In this document: piece after piece, positions 25,800 through 37,611 of the stretch
Position numbering within the stretch: the stretch's first letter is position 1
Layout of the letters: each line of letters starts with the position of its first letter
Assembly (NCBI RefSeq): GCF_010015445.1
Contig: NC_053119.1
Coordinates: 24,405,883 to 24,469,882 of the forward strand
Direction of reading: 5' to 3'
DNA length: 64,000 nucleotides
DNA from: Perca fluviatilis
Taxonomy: Eukaryota > Chordata > Actinopteri > Perciformes > Percidae
Position numbers and translations under genes: made by a program
The notes under the pieces: generated by a model
Database searches by the model: none
Told to the model about the DNA's origin: nothing
The model's input: the letters and a program-made list of their open reading frames with translations, nothing else

Positions 25800-25890
25800 T
25801 TGCCCATTTTCTCCAAGGACTCTGATGAAGATGTAACTATGCATCGAAACGTTAGTCACTGTTATGCACCTTAAGAAATAAAATCATCAA
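25800..25890 (+). other. Hammerhead-like motif, possible Penelope-like element 3' end
   Basis: CTGATGA (25822-25828) is followed by GATG, an 8-base loop, CATC and GAAA (25846-25849), then CGTTAGTC. That is the order of a hammerhead ribozyme core: CUGAUGA, stem II, GAAA, a very short stem III (C-GTTA-G), and UC at the expected cleavage position. An AATAAA lies shortly after (25877-25882). Against function, an extra A sits between CTGATGA and stem II, and I can pair only one base of stem I. Motifs of this kind mark terminal repeats of Penelope-like elements, but no Penelope reverse transcriptase was seen nearby. Confidence 0.3.
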
Positions 25891-25929
25891 GTAGAAGACA
25901 TCCGTGTTGCACCGGCAATTTTTTGCTAT

Positions 25930-27119
25930 TTAGCACTCCAAGCCATTTTGTGCGCTCAACTATTTATTTTTGATAGTCAGTGCCCGGGCTTAGTACATCG
26001 CCTTTCATAAATCACATTGTTTTGGTGTAATTTTTTGGTTGGCATAAAGAACCTGCATAACCATGGCATATGATTGCCTAACCCTGCTCTTACCAATTAT
26101 AAAAATGAAATGAAATAATCTTTATGGATTTATTTCCATATCCTAACTAGCTTCTTAAATTTTGGCAAAAGTGGGGAGTTGACTTGCTAAAACAATAAGC
26201 ATAGATTAAACTTGTCTGAGAAACCTATTTAGATATCAGTTTACTTTTGTAACTTTTTGGATATTTAAAAAAAAAAAGTGTTATTTATGTGTTTTTTCCC
26301 ATTTTATTTTCCTGCTGGTTTATTGCATTGTATAACATTGTGTAACCGATAGCTGTGACGTTGGGTGAGGAAATCCACTGCATTTTGCACTGTTTTGTAC
26401 TTTATCACCATCTATCGTCTCATAGGTTCAACAAGGATGGTGCTGAACTGAATAAATCATTTTACATATGCATCCTCAGTGAGCTGTACAGTGTTGACAT
26501 ACATAATAAAAAAAAATGCCTGGAATATAACAGAGCTCTCTCATGTGGAGCACCAACAAAATTGCCTTGGAGGAGATGTGGAGATAAAATCCTGTCTTTG
26601 ACATGAGAACACTTTTTTTCACGATTTGGGGGTAGGATCATGCACGTAATGTTTTTGACAACAAAACATTCAGTATTCTTCACACAGTGTCATATTAGTT
26701 GGAGGTAGAATGCAGATATGATACATTGGTGGTGTTTGATCGTGACAATCAAGCGTGCACACAAACAAGCATTACTCACCGAGATAATCTACCTGAAGCC
26801 GTTGCTAACTCTGAAGTGATTCAAGTCATCCTCAATAATAGTGAGCATCCTGATCCTCCACCCTGCCCTGATAACATCAAAATCATATAGACTTATTACT
26901 TATAAAAAATGCCTAAATCAAAGGCGTAACGAGGATCTCCCACCTCCACCCTGGTACCTGAACGTGCCGCCACCTAACCCGACGTTCTTTCCTGAAATGA
27001 TTAACAAAACAGTGAGCTTAGTGCGAAATTGGTCTGGACTCAACACACACAGCACCTGTGACATTACCTTTCACCCATAGTGGGAAGGGGGACTGGGGGT
27101 ACCAAACATAGCTAGATCT
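25930..27119. other. Unassigned sequence, possibly decayed LINE at its right end
   Basis: No clear coding sequence. Between 26700 and 27110 the plus-strand frames are proline-rich and may be the worn upstream part of the R2-like LINE whose recognisable portion begins near 27120, but I cannot align them with confidence. Confidence 0.35.
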
Positions 27120-27679
27120 ACACCAGCATGCAGATTTCCCATCTTCTGAACATGCTGAACAGTGACGACAAAAATGTTAGGGAGCTGGCTCAATCCTCCC
27201 TTTTCCTGGACATAAGAAGACGCAAGGTCCCATTGGCCAGTGAGTCGGATCCCCACTTCCTAGGATTCAAAAGAAAAAACAGCAGAAAACTTGATACCCA
27301 CTCTACTGGTTTTGGGGTCTGGTCGGACTGGCCAGATCTGAATGATCTCTGCATCTGAACAGGAGTGTCACTGGAGTGGGTGCGGTCTGACTCTGGGACT
27401 GTGAGGCTCTCAGAGGACATTATAACTGACCCTCTCACTGCCGTCAAGGCAACAGCCACATATGGTGGTCACAGCCACCTGCTAACATCTGCAGGTGCCC
27501 GGCAAACTCTTATGGACTTACGCCAACATCAACAACACTGGACTGGACTGAAACTTCAGGGAAAACTTGCATGTTTTCCCTTTGCTGATCACTCTGTGTG
27601 TCACTCATTCTTCAAGAACACTGCACTCAATGAGGACATTCTCACATTTACAGTAAAAGCCAGTCTTCCCTACCAGACC
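27120..27679 (+). pseudogene. R2-like LINE ORF, upstream part (split by DIRS)
   Basis: In one frame I read VRELAQSSLFLDIRRR, ESDPHFLGFKRKNSRKLD and STGFGVWSDWPDLNDLC, then a TGA, then TGVSLEWVRSDSGTV and LKLQGKLACFPFADHS. The order matches the region after the reverse transcriptase in R2-like non-LTR elements of fish. The TGA at 27356-27358 sits in frame where arginine (CGA) would fit, a typical CpG-decay stop. Coding ends at 27679, where the DIRS terminus begins, and resumes at 33064. Confidence 0.75.
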
Positions 27680-27875
27680 GATAGTTACGTTATTGTAACT
27701 CCAGATTCTATGAGTATAGGCGTAGCCCTCTAAGCCACGCTATGGGTTTATTCCTTCGCGCATGCGCAGTCGTGAAGATTTTCTTTCCCGCCCTTGCGTA
27801 CGCAACGCGGCTTCAACTACGATCCGCAAATACCGTATAAAAACAGGGCGGACCCGTGCGCTCTGCTCCCAACAT
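27680..27875. repeat. DIRS left inverted terminal repeat
   Basis: The outer edge GATAGTTACGTTATTGTAAC and GAGTATAGGCGTAGCCCTC is followed by the arm that matches the right terminus in inverse orientation over about 165 bases. The arm holds the TATAAAAACAGGG motif. In DIRS elements the outer edges are copied from the internal complementary region, which explains why this edge differs slightly from the right one. Confidence 0.9.
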
Positions 27876-27917
27876 CAGCTTTTTCTTCAGCTAATGCAAT
27901 AGGAGCAGGTGGCCCGA

Positions 27918-28010
27918 TCTTAGAGGGCTACGCCTATACTTAGAGTTACAATAACGTAACTATCGTTCTGTTAGTATAGGCTGCCGCCCTCAACGCTATC
28001 GGTTTGGGCG
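27918..28010. other. DIRS internal complementary region
   Basis: Positions 27918-27965 (CTTAGAGGGCTACGCCTATA, AGAGTTACAATAACGTAACT) are the reverse complement of the element's left outer edge. Positions 27966-28010 (GTTCTGTTAGTATAGGCTGC, CGCCCTC) resemble the reverse complement of the right outer edge. The two joined edges form the splint that, in the accepted DIRS replication model, templates a circular DNA intermediate. It lies just downstream of the recombinase gene. Confidence 0.85.
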
Positions 28011-28379
28011 AAGCTGATGTAGTCAATGCCACCTCGCGACAGATCCCACAATTGGAACATAGACTAACTATTTTCCCTTACTGTCCATTTATCCCTACAT
28101 GGCACGCGCACCTGTTAGCTGGCTGAAAGCCCAAGCCGAAAGTGCAGCGTGATGATTGATGAGGGAAATACATGATTGATAATTATGGGAGGCCGGATTT
28201 CCTCCCAGACTCCCAGAGTGGGGGAGGGAGGGGCATAAGAAAACATAAGGCGGCACATGTGCGTATTGTATAATAGTGACAAAACATATACATATGTACA
28301 TAATATAAACAATTATACATACGACGGGCCTCAATCGTCGTTGAGAAGAGAGGACCGAGTGAGTCAGGGAGGGGCTCAG

Positions 28380-29240
28380 ACACATCCCGCTAAAAGAGGC
28401 GCGGATGAAAGGGCATGGAGATGCCCAAGAGGCCGCAGCAAAGATTTCAGCCACTGACATGCCTCTGAACAGGGTTGTCGATCGGGCAGACAGAGCCCAT
28501 GTAGAGTGCGGGGGCCCTGGGGCGCCCCTTAGGGCACCGGATAGCTGCCTGGGTGATAGCCTCGCACAGCCAGTGGGACAGGCGTTGTTTCGCAGGGCCG
28601 CCCTTTGGGAGTTTTCCCTGTAGTGAACAAACAGCTGCTGTGTCCGCCTTATGGCGCCCGTCGGTTAAAACATACTGTGATAACGTACGCGCACCGGGCA
28701 TAATCTGTGGGAAGCCTCCTCCCGCGTGCGTTGTTATGAGGCGGAAAAACCCTGGAGGGAAAAAACCCTCGACCGAGAAGGAATTTGTTAAAATTTTTGG
28801 TGTGGTGAAGGGTTGGGCTGGTAGGGGTTGGTCCCCCCCGTCCCCTCTGATTGAGAGACAGGATGGCGATACTCGACAGCGCTTACGCAAGTGTCGCCAC
28901 GCTTGGCTGATGTCAGTGCAAGGAGGGGCGCTGTTTTTAGAGACAGCAACCTGAGAGGGGCTTGTGCCAGGGGCTCCGAAGGGGCTTCCCCAGAGCTCGG
29001 AGTACCACGGGCAGATCCCCGTGGGCGTGAGAGAACGCCAGAAGACGGGGTTTCTGCCGGCGGACCCTTTCCAAAATCGTTTAACTAGGGGTGCGCAAGC
29101 CAGTTTCTCTCTCCATAGCCTTCCTGGCAAGATGAAATGGCGCCCGGCGTAGGCTTTTGACCGTGGATGGGGCCAAGTCGTTATCTACCAGTGTTTGGAG
29201 ATAAGTCAGTACGGACCGGGCAGGGCCCGCAATATGGGGT
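28380..29240 (-). pseudogene. DIRS tyrosine recombinase (broken)
   Basis: On the minus strand I read VLTYLQTLVDNDLAPSTVKS (the core-binding domain), KRFWKGS, then KQRLSHWLCEAITQA. Further on comes PPHSTWALS, where the family has the HxxR/HSTRG box, then LFRGMSVAEIFAAASWASP. The arginine after HST is replaced by tryptophan. The final stretch that should hold the catalytic tyrosine reads FIRASFSG, with no tyrosine. Several frame changes separate the blocks. The intact enzyme would integrate the circular DNA intermediate. This copy lacks key catalytic residues. Confidence 0.8.
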
Positions 29241-29349
29241 CGGACTCCCTCTCTGTGCACCACGCGTGGAAAGCGGACCAGCGCGCCGCATAACACGCTG
29301 TTGTAGAGGGGCTCTCGCTCTGAATGGTCGTGCACCACGGCAGGTAGCA

Positions 29350-31330
29350 AGCTTAACCTCTGCAAGCGTTCCCGCTCAGCAACCAGCCCCACATCCGCTG
29401 GGTTATCACCGGGGGGTGGGCTGCTCCAGCGCCCGTCCAGCTGTGACAGGGGCGCCTCTTGCCCACGGCAATTGCCAGGGGAGCCGCCAGCAGCTGGAAC
29501 AGCGTCGGGAACCAGGATGCGTTCGTGCGGCTCCGGTGCCACCAGAATGACTGACAGGCCTTCCTCCTGGGTACGTTCCAAGGAAGGCGAGGGATCAGAG
29601 GGACCGGGGGAAAGCGTAAAGGGAGGGTTCTGGGCCAAGGATGGTGGGAGAAAGCGTCCGCGCCCAGGGGTGGGTTGTCCCGTGAGCTCAAGGAAAACCA
29701 CAGAGCGCACTGTGTGTTTTTCTGTTGGCGGAACAAGTCCACCTCCGCTTCCCAAACCTGCTCCACAGCTTCCGAACGATAGTGGGATTCAATTTCCACC
29801 GTTTCGTGAGAGGTCCCCCTCGACATTAGGTCTGCCGCCCAGTTTAGTATCCCGGGGATGGGGACGGCCCTGAGGGACAGCAGATGACTGTGAGACCACA
29901 GCAGGAGGCTCCTGGCTATTTCCAATAGCCGGGCCGGCGTCACGCTGCCCTGGCGATTTATGAACGCCGCTGCTGTGACATTGTCTGTCTGCACCACCAC
30001 ATGTCTCCCTGCTACCGCCGGGGGGAGTGCTTCAAGACCTTCAGCACCGTGGACAGCTCCAGGCAGTTTATGTGTGGAGAAGGGAGGAGGGGGGGGGGAG
30101 GGGGCATCCCCTTCTCCACCACCTGTGATTCGCACATTCCTCCCCAGCCAGTGAGGGACGCATCTGTGTACACTGTCACGTATGACGTCATGCTCTGCCC
30201 GGGGGAACCCCAGCTGACAGGGTCTGGGGGTTTTCCCGGTATGACAGGTCTGACTGCAGAGAGGGGAGGGATGGTCAGCATTCGCCACTTGTGGCGTATG
30301 GGGTCGACGCGTACGAAGGAACCACCTCTGGATTTTCCTCATGTGGAGAAGCCCCAGGGGTACTACCCATGTAGCCCACGGACATCATGCCCAGAAGGGC
30401 ATGATAGACAGCGTACACCTTTGGCGCGGTGGCGCGGCGTGCGACAGGAGAAAGCAGCGTTTCTTGCCTCGGCGTTGAAAGCCTGGCCCTCATAACAATC
30501 GAGTTTAGCACTACGCCCAGATAAACTATCGATTGTGAGGGAACTCAATGTTTCTGACAGTTTATGGCGAAACGGTATCTGCAGGTGCTGCAGGACTGAC
30601 ACGGTGTGTAGCGCCGCCGTTTCCGAGAGGGAGCCAGGATGAGCAAATCGTCCAGATAAAACAGGACTCTGGCCTTCTTTTCCCGCACCGCTGGAAGTGC
30701 CGTCTCCATGCCTTGGAAAAGTGCGAGGGGCCAGTGAGTAACCGAATGGCAGTCGGTTGTACTGAAATGGGCCCCTTGGAAAAAAAAGCGCAGGAATTTC
30801 CTGTGTCTGGGGATGACTTGGATGTGAAAGTAAAGCGTCTTTCAGATCCACGGGATCAAACCAACCACTCTTGGTGACGCGCCGCATTCCAACACATGTT
30901 TGGTAGTCAACATGTGGAATGGATCGGCCGATACCATGGCGCACCGGTTGAACTGGGACAAGTCGAGGATGGGGTGAAAACCCGCCTGACTTTTGGAGTG
31001 AAAAAGTATCGGGGTAAAACCCTCGTTCTCCTCCCCGGAGGAACTCGGAAATTGCTCCTTTTGAGAGCAGTTCCCGTAATTCCGCCGGCGTCGCGTCTGT
31101 TTCCGCCTGGGGACGACACAATTGTCTCCAACACGCCGGAGGGGGGGGGGGGAAGCGGGGAAGGAACTGGAGGTGTGTAACTGGAGTGTTTGTGCTTGTG
31201 TGGGGAACATCTGTCATATTATCAGCGTAATGTTCAGTGGGAACAAGGGCTGCTAGGTTGAGGGGAAACTGCTCTTTAGAAAGACTTGAGTGGCCCTTAA
31301 AAGGGCCGTTGTGTTTCCGCTTTTTCAACC
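29350..31330 (-). pseudogene. DIRS reverse transcriptase-RNase H (frameshifted)
   Basis: Reverse transcriptase blocks on the minus strand: LLSKGAISEF, KSGGFSPHPR / GFHPILDLSQFNRCAM, FDPVDLKDA, FQYNRLPFGYSLAPRTF, and in another frame RVLFYLDDLLILA with the YLDD active site intact (near 30650). RNase H blocks follow: VYTDASLTGWGG (near 30150), VVVQTDNVTAAAFINRQG (near 29980) and PGILNWAADLMSRG (near 29830). The order and motifs match DIRS elements. At least three frame changes break the reading frame, so no full protein can be made. Confidence 0.88.
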
Positions 31331-31689
31331 GTGGAGGGACAGACGTTCCCCGCGCCCCGTCGGCTACCGCCGTCGCGGTTTGTGGGTGGCTCCGGGCGGT
31401 TAGACCAGGTGGAAGCCGCTTTTATGGTCCTTCGACCCGGTGAAGCCTGCCGGTCGGGGGCGGCTGTCGCTGCGGTGGGGCGTGCGGCGGAGGGCGGAGG
31501 TCGGGCCTGGGAGGGCGCAGCCGCAGCAGAGGCTGTGGGGCGTTTCCTCTTATGGCGGTTGGTGGAGCGGTGGCGCTGTTGTTGAGGCGCCGCCTTCCAG
31601 GAACCCCAGCTGCGGCGGGCCGCGCCCCTCCCGGGCTGCCCGTCGCCGCTTGGCTGCGGGGTGCGAGGTGGCGAAGTGGCTGTCTGTAA

Positions 31690-32874
31690 ACGGAGGTGCC
31701 AAATAGTCCATTGGGAGCTATGGGACCGTATAGCAGCTTCCGCGCCTTCGACCTCCGTGGGTTAGCTGGGACATGTGGAGCCAGATATTTCGCTGGGCCA
31801 CAGTCTGCACGCCTGGATCCTCGACAACGCCACCGTGGTCGCCGTGGTGAGGGTGAGGATGGCGGTCATAGCCTTGCCGATCTCCATAGCTAGCTCCGGA
31901 GGAAGCGCCTCGGGTTGGTGGCCATGGCGGAGACGGCGGAGGCTAGCAAGGCTATGTTGTTTTGCGCCGCTAAGCCCTGGGCTGCACACTGGTGAGACCG
32001 GTCAGTGACTTGGCGCAAACCTGGCCGTGGGGACGGGGGATCGGCTTCCGGTGGCCGAAGAAGGTAGCGCCTTCGAAAGCAGGATCGACGCCAGGCTCTG
32101 CTCCAGAGGGGGACCCGAAGAAAAACCTGCCTCTGTGTCGCCATGAACCCGTGTGAACGGGGCATAGCCGAACCCGGGCGCCCTCAGTTTCCCTGGCTGA
32201 GAGAGCCTCCTCCACGAACGGCGAGCCCGTGAAGCGGCGGCCAGAGTGGGGCCCGTTTGGATGGCGGCTCCTGAGAATAGATGTCACCGCTCAGGAGGCC
32301 GCGAGGGGGGGCGGAGGCCCCGCTAGAAGCGCTATGCCCCTCTGGTCCGCCCGCCCTTTTATGATCTCCGGCAGGTCCATAAAAAGAGCCTTGGTGGTGG
32401 AAGGTGGAGCCACCTGCGGCGGAGGGGAAGACCGCGAGGCCGCGTGCCCCTGCCGTTCTGGGGACTGGGAGAGCGGGCGGAAAAGGAAAAGCGTCGATCC
32501 CAGTCTCCAGATCCAGTCCTCCCAGTGGGGAGGAAGGAAACCGGTGAGAGTAGTCGTTCGGGGGAAAGTCATCGGACTCTTCGAAGACGCCCTCTTCCAG
32601 CGGTTCCAGAGCTGACGGTGTCGCGTGCGCGCCAGCTGCCATCCCCCTCTCCGACCTCAAAGGCCAGAAAAGCGTCCGCCCGCCGTTGAAGCTCTTTAGA
32701 AGGCAGGCGGGCGCAGAACGGGCAGGAGGCGTCGGAGGTGAGAGCCTTGCGCGCTGGGGCGGCGAGGCAGGTCTCGCAGCGGGGGTGGAGGTCCGGCGAG
32801 AAGATGTAGCCGGTCCAGCAGGTGGGGCAGAGGCGGACGCCGCTGGAGCTGGTAGTCTTCATTACCTTCTTCAT
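31690..32874 (-). pseudogene. DIRS gag-like ORF
   Basis: The ATG at 32874 starts MKKVMKTTSSSGVRLCPTCW. Cysteine pairs follow (CPTC, CETC, CPFC) within the first ~70 residues, suggesting a zinc-ribbon-like fold. Then come EVGEGDGSWRARDT, a proline-rich middle (FPPALPVPRTAGARG) and an alanine-rich C-terminus (NNIALLASAVSAM). The position, first gene inside the right terminus, fits gag, whose product packages element RNA. The frame is disrupted at several points. The start was chosen because it is the first ATG followed by the conserved cysteine block. Confidence 0.7.
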
Positions 32875-32879
32875 AACTG

Positions 32880-33063
32880 CTCTTGCTTGGAAAGAAAAGT
32901 GGGAGCAGAGCAACGGGTCCGCCCTGTTTTTATACAGTATTTGCGGACGTAGTTGAAGCCCGTGCGGCACGCAAGGGCGGGAAAGAAAATCTTCACGACA
33001 GCGCATGCGCGAAGGGATAAACCCATAGCGTGGCTTAGAGGGCGAAGCCTATACGAAATAGAA
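32880..33063. repeat. DIRS right inverted terminal repeat
   Basis: Inverse copy of the left terminus, ending in GAGGGCGAAGCCTATACGAA. GGGTCCGCCCTGTTTTTATA near 32918 is the promoter-like TATA motif of the minus-strand element, just upstream of the gag start at 32874. Confidence 0.9.
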
Positions 33064-33660
33064 TCAACCTCTCTATCTGGTTTCCAACAACTCAGGTACC
33101 TCATTGCTTGCAACACACCTCAGAAAAAAATCATTGAAACACTGTCACACATCCTAAATGGCTGCCATGCCTACAAAGGAATGTACATAGCACGTCATGA
33201 CAGAATAGTAGACCTCATAGTGAAAGACATATCAAACCATTTTCCACCCTCCGTAAGAATGTACAAACATTCTCAGGTAAAACCATCCATGTTTCAGCAC
33301 TCCAATAGTAACCCTAGTACTTTCTTACATCTTCTTACTATCAATGAGGAGTCCAGTGAGGTGTACATTTTGGAGGTAGGCTGCACCTTTGATTCCAGCA
33401 TGGAGGAGGTTTTCTACACCAAAGTTATTAAAAAACAAACAACCCCAAAACACCATCTCAGAGCTGAAGGTTATAGGTTTAGACTGTCATATCGTAGCCT
33501 AGAGACACACACACAAAAGGTTACGTAGTAAGAGGGCTGCAACAATTTTTGGATGGCCAAAAAGAGGGCTAAACAGCTTGCAAAGTACTGTGCCATATCT
33601 GCTATTATTGGCAGCCGCCACATATGGCGGAGACTTTGCTACTTATACCCTTAAGAACTG
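33064..33660 (+). pseudogene. R2-like LINE ORF, C-terminal part
   Basis: Directly after the DIRS end, plus-strand frames read NLSIWFP, then (after a frame change) LSHILNGCHAYKGMYIARHD and RIVDLI, the zinc-knuckle tail. Next come SSEVYILEVGCTFDSSMEEV and KRAKQLAKYCAISAIIGSRH. These are the C-terminal blocks of fish LINEs that carry a restriction-like endonuclease. Upstream, SNPSTFLHLLTINEESSEV holds the place of the PDL-type catalytic block but looks degenerate. A TAG and TAA occur near 33526. It continues the coding region that stops at 27679. Confidence 0.8.
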
Positions 33661-33822
33661 AGTATTGTGCTTATTAAATGATATTGTGAAGACCTGCTGC
33701 ATGAACACCGGTCCATGAGTTTGCATATGTATTGTACTGCATCTGTAATATTTGTGTCCCTGTACCATTTTTCTTCATGTGGACATAAATACATGGTTAA
33801 AATGTGTGTGTGTGTGTGTTTG

Positions 33823-33861
<39 letters not shown>

Positions 33862-34480
33862 GTACAGTATCAGCATGTTAGCATACAAATGCCCATGCTA
33901 CAGGGAATCTAAAAGTTGTTTTGGGGTATGGCAGCATAAGCTGAAATTTCTGAAATACTTGAAATACTTTATCCAAAGTAGAAAGTGACCATTTCACAGT
34001 TTGTTTTCTGTTCAACCTTTTACACTGACAGCATTGGCTTTTTTAACATTGACTGCTCCATCCATGTTCACACCCAAAGAGAACAGTCTATTCATGGCAC
34101 AATCCGCTGGCTCTCAGGCCGGACTCCCTCGGCCAAGTGGCACGCTCACTGCTTAAAGGGAGTCCAGAACTCTTTTGGAACCACTGTAAGCCAGTAGAGA
34201 GAAAATTAGGTTCCAGGGCAGGAACAGAGGAGGAATAGAAACATAGAGGAGATAAGGTGACTAGCTGCCACTGTTTATTACTGAGTATTACTCTGCCAAA
34301 TGTCAGGCTGTTGTGCAACACAATCAATGGATATTGCAAAGATGACTTGGAGAGGGTTAAAGACAGATCGGATCAAAATCGCAATAAAGATTTGATGGCC
34401 AGTAAGGATCAGTTATTGTTTTTTGGTAATTTTAACGTGTACTTGCTTGCTGTTTGAATGAATGAACACTTTGGGGGATA
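33661..34480. other. Unassigned sequence with GT-rich tract at 33803-33863
   Basis: The first bases are probably the LINE 3' untranslated region. A GT tract with a few TTT and TAT interruptions fills 33803-33863. No gene is recognised in the remainder. Confidence 0.5.
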
Positions 34481-35110
34481 GGCATTACAACTAACCCCTA
34501 ATTTCCACCAGGCGCATCTGCGCTGTGTTCCGGGCGCGTGCTGTGCTCCGCGAGCAATCATGGCCATTTGAGTCAGTGTTTGATAACCACCAGCTGCACC
34601 ATGGTGCTTCCCAGAAGCGTGCATGAAGCATGCATGAAGCGGCTCTCCGCTCCGATAAAGATACGCGCCAGGTCTATTTTCACGCAAGCCGTGGCCCGTT
34701 CGGACAGCCAGGCAGGAAGTGATACAGCCAGAGTATCCAGTCAATTTACCAAAACATACATCCCCACTATCGTTTATGTCTCCTTTACAACACCACCGAC
34801 AAAGAGAGATTCGTCTTTGAGGTTGAATAACATAATGCCACATCACAGATCTTTTTTTTAAGGACAACACCAGAAAAGGGAAGGAATGGAGTTTAACTGC
34901 AGGAGTGCCTGGAGTGGAAGGTAGATACTAGCTTTATAGATTTGATAGATTGTTCTGTAAAGTACTTGTAGAGTCAATATAATCTGTGAGTCGGGCAGCA
35001 GGACGCTCCGCTTTTGAGACGCTCCCGGTGTGGTATGGCACGTGGAGGAGGATGGAACAAAACAGTGGCACAGCCGGAACAGAGCACAGGCCTAAGGCCT
35101 AATAACCACA
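34481..35110. repeat. CpG-containing segment, probable undefined repeat
   Basis: Composition changes abruptly here to CpG-containing sequence (GGCGCATCTGCGCTG, CGGGCGCGTGC, CGCTCCGCTTTTGAGACGC). It includes a small internal direct duplication, GCATGAAGCATGCATGAAGC. This is unlike the AT-rich flanks and suggests an inserted element, but I could not find paired ends or a target duplication. Confidence 0.3.
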
Positions 35111-37611
35111 ACAGAACTAAATTCCTGCAATTGGATTGCAGTTAAAGTTTCTGGTTTACCTAAATAGGTAACTGGTGTCCAGCAGTCAAAAAGGAGCATT
35201 AGCATCATTTACAGGCTTATACAACTGTCAATAAGAAATGTGCCAACATCACTGTTGAGAGACAGACTTTTGCACACAGTGAGATCATGACACTGTTGCA
35301 CACTGCTGTCTTTCTTTTGAATTCAACTCAGATCCTTTTGATGTTAGTCACTGGACCAGTCAACACACTGGCAACAGAACATTGAATGTTGACAGCTGCA
35401 ACTGAGCTGGCAGTAGTTTGTTTCTTTTTGGACCTGACTGAGTGCCAATTTGGAACAGTGTATCTTATATCATACCAGACTAGACAGAGCACTGTACCTG
35501 TGTTTGAAATGAGTCCAATTGCCAATGTTTCCATGGACCAGTTATCCTTTGGACATCAACAGATGATAACAGGAAAACATGCTTTTCGCACAGAAAGGGT
35601 TGCATGGGATGTTTGTTTTGGGTGTCTCGCCCCAAAATAACCATTGTTTGTTACCACTTCATTCAGAAAATGGCCACTTTCTCTGCAATAGTACTTTGGT
35701 GAAACTTCGTAAAGTATCCAGTTACTGTATGCTTGTATATTGCTCATACAAACACAAAGCCACTATTGTAGCACTTTGCAACTGTTATTGCTTCCGGTTT
35801 GCAGAATTTTTAGATTTAGCTAAGTAGCCATGGTAGATGATTTCCATTTTCAAAGAAAAAGTCCTCTTGAATATATTTATTTATCACTACATATTACCAT
35901 CTATCATTAATCACATCTTAGTTTTATGATAAATACTTAAACTTGGATCATCTAATTCTGTGGAAACAGCTGACCACAGAGCCCATAGTTGATCTGAGTT
36001 CCTATTTGCTTATCCAGTGTCTTATTAAAACAGGAAGTACAAATTCCCTTGCGGCCTGTGCAATTGAAAAACAACCCTAGAGAAGCCGGTCGCTCGGAGC
36101 CACAATAATGTATCACCAAATGTTTGTAAGCCAATACTTCCATTAATTCTCACAGCAGCATTAACATCTCCCCTGCTGACTTAAGCAGAAATGCATTAGT
36201 CCCTGGCACGATGAATTCTCAGTGACTCTATGTATCTTTTCCCCCTCGTTCACTGTGATCGGCTATGTGTGCATTTACATAGTAAGCGTTTGTGATTATT
36301 TGAGTAATGTGAACTTAAGTATAGGTGCCCCAGAGAAAAAACTCCTGACAATAACAGAAAGCAACAGAGAATGAAAAAGGGTAGCTAGAGGTGGAGCTGG
36401 CCTTGGTTTACAATAAGTGAATTGACAATACGCCAGCGCTACCTTGGGGCATGGGGTTACAAACATGGAGTGGGTGTTATGCAAAGGCAGTAGAGCATAG
36501 CCCTGTATTGCAGGTCGGATTAGATAAGTGTGGTGCTTCAGTTGACTGGCAGATTCAATTTGCTCGGCCGTATTGCAGACAAGGCCTGTCTCAAGAATAA
36601 GGGCGTGGAGCAGGTGAGAAGTGACTACATTTGCCACAACATCGAGGTAATACCTGTTATGCACTACATCTGGTGAAGAAAGGTTGAACGCCATAAAACC
36701 ATAAAAAAAACACAAGTTAATCTCAGTTGTTTAGAAATAAACATCCAATGCTTATGCAATTTTAGACAATATTAGATCTCCTTAGCCTAATGCTTTTAAG
36801 GCAGTATGTGTGCTGCTCAGTAGTCACTGGCATTTGGCCAGTTTTTAATTCCAGTAAATACACTGGCATGTGAAAAACTGTATTAAATCTATTGCTTGGA
36901 AAGGGAAATGTTAGTTTGGAGTAATAAATATTTGGTCTGCTTCTGGACACTGTCACTGTGTTGTGTGTGCTTGGTCCTTTGCAGTCCTTTAGTGAAATGA
37001 GTTGTAACAGCTGCGTTGTTTACATACACATGCTTATGCATGTCTACCCTAAAAGATGAAGAGGTAATCACATTATTACACAGTCTGTCTCACCCTCCTG
37101 GGTGTTATCAAGTAGAGACTTGAGGGTGTCCTTCCAGGATATTGTCGGAAAAGGGAAACATTTTCTCCTGGCCAATACCCCTAGTTAATACATGAATATG
37201 AAGCAGCACAGCACAACAGCGTGTCAAATCTGCAATCTTTCATGATTGCTGTGGTGTCCAAAATATTTGAGCACCAAATTAATCAACCAAACAATCCAAA
37301 CGAGCAATCCACACACATGCTACTTCTGACTGATTTTCTGAGGAGGGAATAGCATGACAGGGGAGGAGTGTATTTAGCCATGTTGTGGAGAAAGTAAAAG
37401 TGTTTGTTACGTACTGACCTTATGGATCATGAGCTATCTTACTCCAAACGGAGCTGTGTGAATCTGGTATATGACGTCAGTGTTTTAAGTTATTTTAATT
37501 TGTTGATTTATTGACGTAATATTTAATCACCACAACTCATGCTAAAAAATTTGTGATTCGATCACTCATGTTATAGCTAGATAAATGTTTGGCTACATTA
37601 GCAATGTTGCT
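35111..37611. other. Unassigned sequence
   Basis: No gene or element recognised. A 139-codon minus-strand frame at 36296-36715 has no domain and is treated as chance. Confidence 0.45.

Larger units (their letters stand above)
27680..33063 (-). mobile_element. DIRS-like tyrosine-recombinase retrotransposon, ~5.4 kb
   Basis: Three features define it. First, inverted terminal repeats: the left end (27708-27875) and the right end (32880-33063) share, in inverse orientation, CCCTCTAAGCCACGCTATGG, TTCGCGCATGCGC, GTGAAGATTTTCTTTCCCGC and TATAAAAACAGGGCGGACCC. Second, an internal complementary region at 27918-28010. Third, the gene order gag, reverse transcriptase/RNase H, tyrosine recombinase, all on the minus strand. 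The element is strikingly GC-rich compared with its surroundings. Several frameshifts make this copy inactive. It is inserted in an R2-like LINE, with no obvious target duplication, as expected for recombinase-mediated integration. Confidence 0.92.

Noticed and set aside
28095..33116. Many plus-strand open frames across the DIRS element
   Set aside because: They are antisense shadows in GC-rich DNA. Reverse transcriptase, RNase H and recombinase motifs are only on the minus strand.
34409..34870. Overlapping frames of 153 (minus) and 107 (plus) codons
   Set aside because: Both strands are open because the segment is CpG-containing and poor in stop codons. Neither frame shows a domain.
36296..36715. 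139-codon minus-strand open frame
   Set aside because: No domain or repeat family recognised, and composition looks like random translation of non-coding DNA.
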